Under the pieces are notes generated by a model. That model made no database searches and was not told the origin of the DNA. It saw only the letters and a program-made list of their open reading frames with translations. 64,000 nucleotides of DNA from Pholis gunnellus. Taxonomy: Eukaryota > Chordata > Actinopteri > Perciformes > Pholidae. A program made the position numbers and the translations under genes. Below, piece after piece: positions 1-12,395 of this stretch (positions are counted from its first letter, which is position 1; every line of letters starts with the position of its first letter). Location of the stretch: positions 7,606,947-7,670,946 of the forward strand of contig OU342811.1 in assembly GCA_910591455.2 (NCBI GenBank), read 5' to 3'.

Positions 1-2920
1 ACTCAAGACAATTATGGAGGGGATTCTCAAATTAGAACATGCAAATGAATGTGTTCAAACTGAATTTGAAAGTCTTTGAGTCAGTGAGAGAATGCCCGAT
101 AATAGTCTCACAGACAGGCTTGTAACTAACAGGAACTCACATCTGCTCCCCCTGCCACACAGAGGGGATGGCATTACTCCACTGACACACGTCTGCCGTT
201 TGACTGACAGGCTCGCAGCTGAAACACCTTCTATCTCAGCCGATATGTGAGCTGCAGCACTTGGAGACGGTCCAGAGCGAAAGGTAAAAGAGAAAAACGC
301 ATACAACATGCGTTTACACCGTTTGCTCAGCTCCCACCACCGTGGTGAAAATCTGACATTTCAAATGTATTGATCTCTATCAGTTCATGTCGCGCTGCTA
401 GAAGAAGAAGAAGAAGAAGAAGAAGTCTCGTTGCTGCATCTCAGTGGAGCAGTTGCTCTGAATTCTGCTCATCTAATCAGTGACTGGCTCGGAACGCCTC
501 GGGCGGCAGGTGAAAACATTTAAGTGGCAAATAGGAAGTAGAGGTGACCTGGGTCCTGACCTCGTGTGCAGCCCCGAACCCTAATACCTGCTGCTGAATG
601 CTGAAACCTTGTTCTTTGATTTGCACACAAAGAATTTTAATAAAGCAAGACTTTTAATTAACCGAATGGGTCCGAAAGTCGATTCTCAATGTGAGATTAT
701 TCTGAGGGGAGAAACACATGGAAACATGGTAAATGAAGAAAACTAAAAAACAAGTCATGTATTTGTGAGAATTTTAACAGGTTTTAAAATAAATCGATGA
801 GAAACAGCCCCGAGGTGATGTTTACAGCTTGAGCTTTTCTTCTATTCTCGTCATTTTAATCAACACGTATTATTATAATAACGTACTATGTTCATGCCGC
901 ACCGTGCCAAGATTTTTGATACACTGAAAATAATGTTTATTTATTCATAACAGTTTATTTGAATATTGGTAATTAGGTGGCTGTCACTAGATCAGAGTAA
1001 CTGTACAAAAATACATAAATATTTGTTTATACTTTTGTGTTATTTTGTTTCCTAAAGTTCAGATTATTTTTGACCAAAATAAAGTGCAGTTTGATTGCAG
1101 AAAGCTCAAACAGCCCACACATCTTAACACTGATGAATCTGCCACAACTGAAGCAAACTGTTTGATATTAAAATAACTCACAGTTTGCAATTAACAAACC
1201 TTTTTTCATCCATACATGACATTCTTAATAGCTTAGAGATCCAGAAGACTCATAGATGAGAATGTACATTTTGGTTTCTTCAGTTTATCTATATTCATGT
1301 ATGCTGCGTACTCTGTTATTCACATTAGTTATCTCACAGCCAGAATGAAGAGAAATGCATCTTTGATGTAAGACCTTTACATTGGCTTGGTAAAATTAAT
1401 AACTAATAGCGACAAAAAATAATTGGGTGAATAAATTAGACACAAACTAATGAGCGTGATGAATATGGAATCTATGCTTCAGAATGTGAGAATATAATAT
1501 GCAAACAATTTTTTTTAAGTTTGAGGGATTGAAGATGTAGATCCGTAAGTATTTATTAATAATTCTGTCTTTAGAAAGTGAAGCTGCACAATTTCATGTG
1601 CATAAATATATAATGAAAGATGGCCGATGCAGAGATTACAGATTGATTCCTACATCTAGTCAAGCCCAGATGTTTTAGTGTTTACGTACGAAATATTGCA
1701 TCACTTTTGGTTTTCTTTACCAAAGAATGACTGAGATCTTTCCAGTCAGGTTAGATTGTAGCTGGGGAGCCTTGAGTCCAAACGTTACATGTCAGCCTGT
1801 GAGGAATGTAATTTACAGATTTAATAAAATTTCTGGCAAAATGACTGTTATTTGCAAAGGACCATTACTGTTATCTTAGGCCATCATTTGGCATTTGAGA
1901 AACAAATCACAGGACCTTTTAAAATCAGTATGCACAAAAGGTTGCCCTCTGACTTGAACGCCTCATTCCTCATCGCAGTAGCTGTAACACAAATGTCTGG
2001 GTGACCATTATGGTTATTGATGGCTTTGATTGGGCCCATTATACACGCTGTGGGCAGCATATGCTCTTTTAGTCCAGCGGGGTTTGAAAAAGGACGCGAG
2101 TCTAGACCTCACTCTTCACACTCAACAAATGACATGCCTCTATTTCCACAGCAATCACAAGCATGCTCGGTCACATGTGTATTTAAAGTCATTAAATCTA
2201 AATGGTGCTTTGCTCATTACGACGGCGTGAAATGCACTCAGCTGAACTGTGCACGAAGAGGCTAAATACCAATGGAACAACGGTGGTTTAGTTAAGGGAA
2301 AGGGAATCAAAACAATATGCATCATCAGCAAAATGAAACTGTTCTGAACTGATTGCGGAGAAAGTGTGTATGTTCTTCAAACTGGTGTGAAAACATGTGT
2401 ATTTGTGTATTTGTCTCGTGCCATGCATTAAGAGGTGTTGTAATATCACTGCTTCACTGTAACATCCCCATGAGGAAACATCTCACCGTCTCTGATGAGG
2501 CGTGACAGTGGCGGTGGAAGAAGAAGCCAGATCTCCGCATTTTCTCATCACAACTTGTCACATACTGATTTACAGTTCACTGCCCAGCGCACGGTCGCAG
2601 TGAACACCATCACGGTTGGGCTTAAACTAAGTAAACTAAGCAAAACGTGAACAACGAAACAAAGTGAGGAAAAAACGTGGGTTGGAATTCCTGTATTTGT
2701 TTGATCCACTCGCTGTTTTTTTCATTACATCACATTATTACACTCCCGGAGAATTTTTTTTGAGAGTCTAATAATGACACGGGTGGGTTAACGCTGTATG
2801 TAGTTAGTTGGGCTTTTCAACTAACTACAGTGTATAGTGTAAAGACATAGTGTTGGAGCAATATCACAGTGTAGAAAAAAGTAAAAGTGCGTAAATATTA
2901 GCATCAAAAGGTACTTAGGC
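1..2920. other. non-coding stretch, no gene seen
   Basis: AT-rich DNA with one GAA microsatellite (400-425) and a perfect 12-bp hairpin at 2799-2829. No exon or transposon could be supported. Confidence 0.6.
400..425. repeat. (GAA)n microsatellite
   Basis: About eight clean GAA units. Confidence 0.95.
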
Positions 2921-3552
2921 TACGTTCACACTACAAGCCTTGGTGCTCATTTGGGGATTCATGCTCAGATCCGATTTCTTTTGTTTCGCTATCGATATCA
3001 TTTTTTGGCCAATATCCGATTCCAGTGTGAACTGCTGTTATGAACTGAACCACATACGCAGAAGAACAATAACAAAGACGTCACATGCAGCACGCTGTCG
3101 TACGGGAGGGAACACGGAGGCCACTGAAGTCAACGTTTACGGTTTCATTTTTATGTTGATGTGCAGTGAAAGCCAGGGAATTTGTGAGCATATGATAATC
3201 ATGAGTAATGGATTTTTCGCGTAGCAACACGACTTCTGTACGGGGCTGTGTGTGGATGCGGTGAAAAGGACCAGGAGTGGTGGGACTAGACTTCACAGAA
3301 AAAGATTTCATTCAAATGTTCTGGATGTTTGGGGCTACTTTTACTTTATCTACATCTGTCAGCACCTCTCCACAACACTCAATTGTCAATTTTGAGTGAT
3401 TTCAAAAAGACTGTTTAGACCCTTATCTTGTATCAGAATTGAAAAGATCAGTTTTCATGTGATTTAAAAAGAAAACAGATCTGAGTCTCATAGGCCCGAA
3501 AAAAGAAATCAGATTTTGGCCACTTTAGTCTGCAGTCTGAATGTTAAAATCA
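2921..3552. mobile_element. dispersed teleost repeat with inverted ends, about 630 bp
   Basis: The left end GGCTACGTTCACACTACAAG (2921-2940) and the right end around CTGCAGTCTGAATGTTA (about 3531-3547) are imperfect inverted repeats (roughly 13 of 16 in the best block). The phrases on cacts/ttcacact and agatctgatttt near both ends resemble a common fish DNA-transposon derivative. No clear target duplication was found, so exact borders and superfamily are uncertain. It contains no transposase. Confidence 0.5.
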
Positions 3553-6500
3553 ACCTTTTTTTTGTACCATTTCCGAATAATATATATTTTATTATTGGAT
3601 TGTATTTGGTGGCGGAGTAAATATAACGTGACAGGGAAAGGAAATATTCAATTATAGCCTCGAATTGCTTCCTGACTCAATCTTAGACAAAACTCATTTC
3701 AGTACATTGTCTACCGGCTCCTATGCAGCAAGAATAAAATCTCCAAAACACTGATATAAAGGGCATGTTTCCAAATATGTTTCACAATTTCCTTAATAAG
3801 TGTATGAAATGCACATTGGTGGGGGTTTTAATCGTGGAATGCCTGAGTAACTATTACACTGATTGGCATACAATGTAGTACATTCATGATATAATTTGTA
3901 CATATTCATCAATCCCAAAAAATAAAAGCTACTGAAAATGCCTTGCCACTTTTACTGGTGAAGAAATCTGTATCAGCCATAAAAAAAAATGCCCTTTTCA
4001 CTCATATTCTGCTGAAACATGGGAGCAATAATATGTCATGAATTCTGTCAGTCATTAATGGATAATATGTCTGTGTCTACTTTCACGGTTGCTGATTTTC
4101 AAACGCTTGTTCCACTGGGGAAAAAAAGACAATGCAATTTCAAGCTACATTTCTCGCCAGCGACTTAAAAATAAGCTGTGATGTTGTTATGAGTGATTTC
4201 TGTTTAAACAGGGATTTTGCTGACGTGCCCCCAGCATCTGTTCCACCTCTCTTTCCAAGCAATATCTCCACTTGTGATTGAGATGTCAGAGGTAAGCAAT
4301 CCACTGCAGGCTAATGGATAGAGCTGGAGTGAGGGGGTTTTGGAGGGGTATTTCAATCTGAAGTCCAATTGGGAAAAAGGAAAAAGGCAACGTGGTCCAA
4401 AAGTTTTGTGGGTAATGTGCTTTCCCATTACAGTGCGAGCCACATGCAGCTGTTGTGTTAGTATACATTTATTCATAGGCCTCCTCGCAGAATCATAGGC
4501 GGTATGAAAAACACATTTTCCTTCAACGTTAGAGCGGCAACTTGGCTTCCTTTATTTTTCTTTCAATTTAAATTGTCAGAATACATAAACAGCCTAAATG
4601 GAAAGTAAATCATTTTAATTCACAAAAAATGTGCAAGGACTTGTCTTGATGAGACTAACTACATCGTATGATACAAGGCCACTGGAAATTGCATTGAATG
4701 TTTTGCATTTAAAGTTATTCATTTTAGCATTGTTGCAGCTTTAGCACCTAAGACATTAACATTTAAGGTTTCATTTATTCATGCATAAACTCATGTAAAT
4801 TACAGCACTCACATCCCCACTACTCCAAGACATTAAAAAAAAACACGTAATAACCACAAAAGGTCATGCCAACTCTACACAGTCCTCATTATGCAGAAAG
4901 AGAGAAAACGCAGACAATAATACTCACCCTCCATAGAGCCAAAGAGCCTGGACAGCTGATCCCAGTCAAGCATAGTCCGCCTCTCCACACAGAATAATTC
5001 AGCTTCGCAGATGAGTGATATTAACCAGCTGTTTCTCCGACAGGGGTTCCAGATGTGGTCCTTTGAAGGTCAAACTGTATTTTTAGCACTTTCTGACAAA
5101 AGGTGGGCAAACACACACACCTGGACATTGACTCTTTGCTGTGGATTAGCTGGTGTCATCTGCAAACCTGAGCACATTGATCCTCTTCCATCATTAGTGT
5201 CCAGTACATTGAAATCCATGCGGTTCAACACATCCACCAGCAGATTAATAGAACAGGGCTAAGTGTCAGTCAATGATGGGTGAAGGGAAGAAAACACACG
5301 GTCCTGCTCATGTTTTCACACTGTTCCACTTAAATGCTAACAGAAATGCAGCAATGCACCAGCATTAGTCAGGGAAGAAGGCTGCTCGCCTGTAAACATG
5401 GACGTAAACGATGCAGGTTTAACTTTTTATTTTAATCGACTTTGCAGATGTTTCATGAAGAAGGAAACGCGGCATCGTTCTGGTCTCTGGCGAGGAGTGG
5501 GAGGCACCATAGGGACTAAAGTGGGTAACTTTAAGCGAGACAGGACTTTTGCTGGGCTGCATGCATTATGGCACTGCACTGGTATGTCGGGAGAGACTCC
5601 AACAGGCCCTCAGGCTTTCCTCACATGTGATGCCAGAAAAAGTCTACATACATTCTCATCTGCAACGAATGTAGGCCTCCTCTCCCATACAAGAAAAGAG
5701 AAGAAGTGTATTAATAGGTGTCAAAACTAACACCCACACAGACCTTTCCCGCTGCTGGGCCAGTCTTTCAACTCCTCAGCTGCCTCCAGTGTCCAGCCTC
5801 AGATGGTGATGTGGAAAGGTGTGAGAGCCTTAAGGTTGGTTTGTATAAAGCATTGCATCATCTCCGTGGTGCACTGCTTACTCTTTAATGGTAAAATACA
5901 AGTGGGCTATCATATAGAGTTCATATAGTGTACATAAAGTACCAATGTTAAACATTATACATGTTTAAACACTGTAGATATCTGCCTTCATAGATTACAA
6001 TTTTACAGTTTTGAATGCACATTTCTTTTAATATAAATCCTGCGAGATGTTTATACATCAGTCATCTTAGTCATCTTCACATGCATGTGTTGTACATAAC
6101 CATCTAGTCCATGTAAATGCATTCAGTATTTATTTTTGTTTTTACTGAACACTTGAATATAGATGTTTTATTTCTTATTTTATTGTTGCTCATTGGTGTT
6201 TTTTCTAATACATCTGTATAATATCTATATATACCTATTTCTTCTCCTATTTCTTCTGTCCAGCTTTGTTGTCCTTGTCCCTAGAGGTTATTTCTGTTTC
6301 TGTCTAAGTATAGTGAGAGAGATGCAAAGAAACATTAGCATTCAGCTCAAAGCAGCGCTGTGCATAAATACAGCCGACAGGAAAGTTGGGCCACATTAGT
6401 TGTAGATGCATCATCTCATGAACTGAAGTGCTGGACAGATGGGAATTCTGACCCGTTGGTAATGCTCCATATATCTTCATTGGGATTAATCCTCCGTGGA

Positions 6501-9207
6501 CCATGAATGTCTTCGCTAAAAAAGTACAAAGGTTGAAGTTGTAGACATGACAAATGTTATAGTAAAGACATTTTTAGTTTTGTTGGAGGTTTTTTTCGAT
6601 TTGACACAACACCATTTCTGACGGTGCAATTGAAAGATTACATGAACTTTAGTAATAGAAGTGTGCCCTTCTCATGGAGGACATTTTGACCTGCCAAACA
6701 CAGCTGCACCTAATATCGTTAACGGCTATATTTCACTTGGGTTGTGCCAATGTCAGAACCCTGCTGTTCTGCATGTTGGCCTACTGTGACCCCGTAATGG
6801 AAGGGAGGCTTAATTATGGTGATGACTTACACCTGTGCTTTTCCTGCTCTGAGAAGTGATAATGTCTGCCACCGTTGTATAAATGGGTCTTTATCATTTC
6901 CCCACATGCTTTTCTCTTCAAATCTATTCGTAGTATCGTTTTTTCAAAAGCTTATATATATATATAACAATAAGTTATGCTTATAAATTGCTTTGTAATT
7001 AAATTAAAGTTAATGTCAATTTCTTTCCCTAGACTCAAATGTAAGATGCAGTTTGTAATTCCTGATCTAACTATTATCAGGTGAAAAAAACTAATCTAAA
7101 AGAAAGCAACACAAGTACCACGATGTGATGGATGCGACACCTTGTGTTATTGAATTTGATGCTGCTTGTGTTGGCCATTATTGGTTTATACACATGCATT
7201 TGTTTGTTTAATTGCAATATTGAGATGGTGTGAGTCCAGCGTGATTAATTGTTTTCTAAAGAAAAGGGAGCTGCAACACCAGGGAGTCTGCATAGTTTAT
7301 ATACACTTTGAAACAGAGAGCCACTTTGATGCAGCACCATTGGACATGAGCTACAAGGGTGCAAAATATGAATAAATCTATTAAAGCTGTGAATATTAGC
7401 AATCAAAGCAACAGTTTACATCATTTCACAGCAAATCAGTGAAGTAGTAAAAGTAGTGTTTTTAATTTCAGAACACTTTATCAGCTTTGACCCAACAACT
7501 TCCAATTTCTGAATTGCTCAAGATGTTTCATAACTGAAGAGTTTTTGTTTTCATTATATTTACAGAAAAGCGTCACTCATCCATTTGTTCACTGGCACCA
7601 TTCTCTGTTTTTCCAAATCTGCCACTGCTGCATTAGAGTTCATGCAACGCAATTATTCTGACAGGAAATATATCTTCAGAGGATTCTGCTAGAAATAGTT
7701 TATTTTAACCCAAAGTATGATCTTTTCCTCAACCTAACTAAGAAGGTTTGTTGTGTTTACCTGAGGAGATTCGTGGCAAACTTTTCTCATGTGTGTAGCA
7801 GGAACTACCACAGAGAGTTTTGAGTACTTTGCCAGGTGTTCATATCATCAAACATTACATAACATCAAATTTGAAGAAGGGTTTGATCCAAGCCAGGGTG
7901 CCGGATGTAGGAGGGGAAGAAGTGGGGAAGGGCCCACACTAACTCTAGATTACCTTTCATTTTCGGTGTGACTCTTTGATTCTTCCAAATATATCGTCTT
8001 CATCTTTGTGATTGTGTAGTGATCTGGTGTATTTTCCACATATCACATAATATCACTGCTCTTCATTCAGTTCTCTTCCCCATTTAGCCCAAAGACATAA
8101 TGTTGAATTCCATTCCATCAAACAAAAGAACGGGATTGACAAAAACCTGGTCTAACAATATGCTTGCACAAGCACATTTATGGTAGGATTTATTTTGTCC
8201 TCAATTTTTCCCTTAATCGTCTTAGTCCTCTCATTTCACGCTTCTGAGTAACAGTGCATGTTATTCGCTTTCCCACCCACTGTTTTAAATCTAAAGTCAG
8301 TTTAAATTCACCAAAAGCCATTTTAACAGCCCATGCTCCTTTCCCAATAGTAGTTGTTTAACAATGGAATAACATGTCTCTAGTAATACTAAATGATGTA
8401 ATTGGTTCTATGTTTACCTAGTTTTCCTATTGCTTTCTGGATTCTATCTGCATTTGTCGTTGCTGTTGTGCTTTTTTTTCTTTTTGACATTGTACATAAA
8501 GAGGGTAGGTCCACGGAGTCAAGTTTTAATCTAATTTTCATTTGAGGCAGATGATTGCGTGTAGAGCTCTTTGTATTAGTCCACAGAAATATTTTCAATT
8601 TCTTTTGGTTCATGTTTAAGTTGATCAGGTTTTTGGGTCATGCACTTTATGGACCATAATTCCTGCTTGTTGTTTCTGCTATGTCTTGGCAATAACTTGG
8701 CAGCTTTGGGGCCTAATTCACGGTGATTCTTGCTTTTGTCTTTGCTTCCTGTTGGAGTAAATAGTGCATTGTCTTTCTTACCTCTTCCACATTCAATCTC
8801 CATTTTGAATCTTTCTTTCTTTCTGCAATTTAAATAAACCTTCAGGTAAATAAAGCTATGATCGAACATGTCAGGTCAGACACTCCAATTTGACATCCTT
8901 GTATTACATCCCTCTCTCTGCATGAACAAATAGAGTACACAGAGTGTGTTGCTGAATAAATAGGATGAAGGGGTCCTCCACACATCATTCCCTTCTCTGT
9001 TTCTCGCACACACTTTGTTGTTTCTTATTCCTCTTAAAACTAGTTGTGTCCAGGTCAACAACCCTCATTATATGTTGACTCTGTGTTTTGAGGGGGAAAG
9101 CCTTCCATAAGGAAAGGGCCCCCAGCTCGTAATGAGATTTAACCCATTAGGAGTTAACCTACCTCCCCTTTCAAGCCAACAAGTCAATTATCTGTAACCT
9201 TCTAGAG
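3553..9207. other. non-coding stretch, no gene seen
   Basis: Apart from the doubtful LINE scrap near 5000-5262 and a short TA run at 6953-6966, I see only AT-rich DNA. Minus-strand frames at 8389-8613 and 8576-8869 are Lys-rich and open but match no family I know. Confidence 0.5.
5000..5262 (-). mobile_element. possible LINE reverse-transcriptase scrap
   Basis: On the minus strand, 5146-5180 reads INVLRFADDTS, which carries the F/Y-A-D-D core of a reverse transcriptase. A stop follows at once, and the flanks are not convincing in the same frame. If real, it is a short, broken non-LTR fragment; the motif alone could be chance. Confidence 0.22.
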
Positions 9208-9941
9208 CACACGTGTCAAACACAAGGCCCGCAGGCCGAATCCGGCCCGCCGCAGCATTTTATGTGGCCTGGGAGAGCTTGAAAGGCATAAGATTGTCTT
9301 CAAATTAAAGTCTATACTGCTTTACATTGTACAGTGACCATAAACTACATCTTCCACAATGCATGTCGATTTTGTGACCCGCAAAAAGAAAGCATCCTGC
9401 TCTTAGACAGACGTTTTTCTATAGTGGCGTTTAACTAAAGCGGTTTTCCAACAAGTGATCAAGTTGAAAAAGATCAACAAATAATCCCAAAATGTCCAAG
9501 AAGAGAAAAATGTATGCAGAGGGAAGGCAATTTAATGAAAGATGGGAAAGCGAATAGATGTTTGTGCTTCAAGGAGAGAAACCAGTCTGTCTTCAGTGTT
9601 ATGAGGCAGTGTCGGTGATGGAGGAACACAATTTACGTCAGGATTTTGACACCAAACACGGAGCCAAGTATGCTAAATTTAGCCTCCAATAAAAACATAA
9701 AAGTGTCCAAGAATTAAAAGGCAGACTGCAATCGCAGCAGAATATATTTACAAAAGTTACAGCCAAAAATGATGCCGCTGTGATAGCTAGCTTTATTGTG
9801 GCTGAAGAAATCGCCCGAGCTTCCAAGTGTTTTTCAGAGGGAGCATTTTTTAAGCAGTGCATGCTAAAGGTATGTGACCAGATGTGCCCCGACCAAATAC
9901 AGGCTTTTAAAATTGTAGTTTGTCAAGAAATACCATTTTGA
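9208..9941 (+). mobile_element. decayed hAT transposon copy, left end plus N-terminal transposase relic
   Basis: The left end (CACACGTGTCAAAC at 9208-9221) resembles the TIR of the MITE at 60696. The following 60 bp share blocks with it, including GGCCCGCC and CATTTTATGTGGCC. A transposase-like frame starts at ATG 9492. No right TIR was recognised, so the copy appears 3'-truncated: similarity to a sensible protein seems to fade after about 9912. The left flank TTCTAGAG (9200-9207) nearly matches the target site of the MITE. Confidence 0.75.
9492..9941 (+). pseudogene. hAT transposase N-terminal pseudogene (GTF2IRD2/ZBED-like type)
   Basis: The frame begins MSKKRKMYAEGRQF and continues with an arrangement typical of this transposase family: a CLQC zinc-finger-like motif, then a His-Asn-Leu-Arg segment and a Asp-Thr-Lys-His segment (BED-type finger pattern), a run of Gln-rich helix, and a segment around AEEIARASK. 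Two in-frame stops (TAG 9555-9557, TAA 9690-9692) interrupt it. It ends at TGA 9939-9941, far short of a full transposase of several hundred residues. The catalytic core and the hAT dimerisation domain are absent. Family assignment is from memory of the related vertebrate genes. Confidence 0.7.
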
Positions 9942-11913
9942 ACCTTTTTGAAGGAGCATAGAGCCTACATAATTTCCCCTCCCACATCTTCCACTTCATG
10001 TCCTCATCTCAGAAATTCGCAGCAACCACACAGAGTAGTCGTGGTCAAAATAGATCCTACTTTCTCATCTCCTTCACATTAAAGTGCTGAAACCCCACTT
10101 TGAGTTTCAGTGCCAGACCTCTGTGCGATCTGGAGGTCTGTATCTACTGAAAACTCGACCCGGAACCATGAACCGGATGGTTTCTTTTCTTTACCTTGTC
10201 TGTCTGGGTTTCTTCTGTTCTTTGTTGTCGTTGAACCTTCGCTCATTATCAAAGGTCCTGGGTCTTTCTCCACTCCAGAAGCTTTTATTTACCATTTCAT
10301 TGTATTTACTAGGTTTGCGCTTCCTCTCTCTAGTGGTCAATTATGACTAAAGAAAAAGATAAAGAAAATGAGGACAAGATGAATGTCTTCTCAAGAGGAG
10401 ATGTATCATAACAAAACATATATAAAGTGATATTCCACTTTATTCACGTGGCAACAGTTATTAATTCGGCTGGTAATATTTACTGTGTCCCATTTTACGT
10501 AATCTATTCTCCCTCTTGACCAAATCCTGGGAGACCTTTTATTGTCGGCACACAAATGTCATGCCTCCTGGGAAGATGATGGCACAACAGTTCCCTTTTG
10601 TTTTGATTGGGGAACATCTTTTGCCATGTTTTTGGATGAGGTTGACAAGAGTCCGAAGGCAAAACCACTTATGCTGAATTGAGGAACAACTCTCTTTTAA
10701 TGGCTTCGTTCTATTATGTAAAGTCAGTCTGTTTTCTCTCCGCCTTATGTTTCTTTAGTGTTTGGAAGCTCGCAGTCTAAGAGAACACCTTGTTATTTCT
10801 TTGTTCCTTTGGCTTGCCGCCCCCTCAGATTGTTGTTGTTTTTTAATCATTTTATTATAAGATAAATGATTAATTTGGCTTGGTGTGGAGTATTATAAGT
10901 TGCTGACCTCCTGTTTGAACCGTGCTTTATTGAGGTCATAAGTAATGCCACACAGCGTGTTGCACAGGCTCAAAGTATTATTCTTCTTTTGACAACAACA
11001 TTTTCAGTCCACAGAAGAGGCTCCACTTCCTCTACTGTAGCATGAGCAAAAACTAACTGTGTGTGTCCATGAACATAAGGTGGCTATTGTGAAAGTTGTT
11101 CTTCCAGCTAACAGCTCTTTCAGAGTAGGTGTTAATCATGAAATGTTCTTTTGATAGGCACAAATGTGGTAACATTTGCAGTCCAATAGAGGTGTGACGG
11201 TTCCCAAGGAGTGGCAGATTTATCCTCCCCTGCCAACATTACTGAGGCCCTATTTTCTTGTTCAGTGAAGAGGAAATGGGTGGTTCAGCACGGTTTGCCA
11301 ATGTAATACCAAACAGATCTTATACAAACGCAATTAGAGCAGTGTTTGGTTCTGTTGTGCATAAAACTGATTGACAATTGAAAAAGAAGCGGTGATGATG
11401 GGTGCATTGTGCAATCCTCTGAGCTATTTGGAGGAGAAAGGAGAGGTATTCCTACTGTGAAGGTGAGGACTTATCCTCAGAGCTGCAGGTTATTATGCTG
11501 AAAAACTATCTGCGAGACCCCAAAGGGCTTTAGATTTACAGAGCCAGCTGGGCCGACCCAAATACCCTACTCCCACTGAATCATCTCACCCGATGTGCGA
11601 AATATATAGGGGCTAGGAGGGTTTGGGACCGCTTTATTGACACTAGAGACCACCAGCCTCAACAGTAAAGATGTTGGGTCTCCGAAAATAATTCATTATT
11701 CAATTGCAAAACATGTATTCACAAATATGAATACAGAAAAGTATTGTGGTGTCTCCTCCTGTATTACCATTGAATACCAGGTTGTTTGTATCTAGGCCTT
11801 CTTATGGGCTGTTTCAAATCTTCCACAATGCAAATCTTGTGTAGTTTATAAAAAACATAAAACAGTGGATTTTTTTCTACTTTGACGTAATGCCTCTGTG
11901 GTCCACTCTTTTT

Positions 11914-12395
11914 TTAAAGGCGCAGTGTCTTGGATTTCATGGCATCTAGCAGGGCAGTGCCTCCGCTCACTTGAGCCGCAGAGTGCAAATGCATGGTAAT
12001 GCCATGCGCCTCCATCAGAGGCCATCCATACCATAATAACACTACTTTTAGGAGCAACAGAAGTCAGACAGCGGCAACCAGTAACAACCGCAGTTTCGCA
12101 AGCGTGTCAGAGAACTGCAGTCGCCTTCAGGTAAAAGTAAAAACGTGAAAGGCTCTCGCTAGAGGCAGTGTTTGGTTTGTCCACCCTGGGTTACTGTAGA
12201 AAGATGGCGGTGCAGCATCGCAGACTCGCAATGAGAACCCGCTCTTTATGTAAATATGAAGGGTTCATTCTCAGCTCATGAAAACACAACGATTTTCAGT
12301 TTCAGGTGATTATACACAGATGAAAAACCTAGCTATGAATATCGTGTTACATTCCTGCTAATAGTTCCCACGGAATGGTACAGACTGTACTTTAA
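11914..12395. mobile_element. about 480-bp MITE flanked by TTAA, common teleost type
   Basis: The left end reads TTAA then AGGCGCAGTGTCTTGGATTT. The right end reads GGTACAGACTGTACT then TTAA. The ends form imperfect inverted repeats with TTAA at both borders (11914-11917 and 12392-12395). The interior phrases (for example near 12155-12240 and 12280-12330) match my memory of a very abundant fish repeat whose full copies start with an AAAGG(C/T)GCAGTGT-like motif. TTAA targets suggest a piggyBac-type transposase in trans, which is inference. There is no coding capacity. Confidence 0.65.

Noticed and set aside
8576..8869. Lys-rich 97-codon minus-strand frame
   Set aside because: It could be a retroelement ORF1 remnant, but I recognise no motif, so I cannot support a call.
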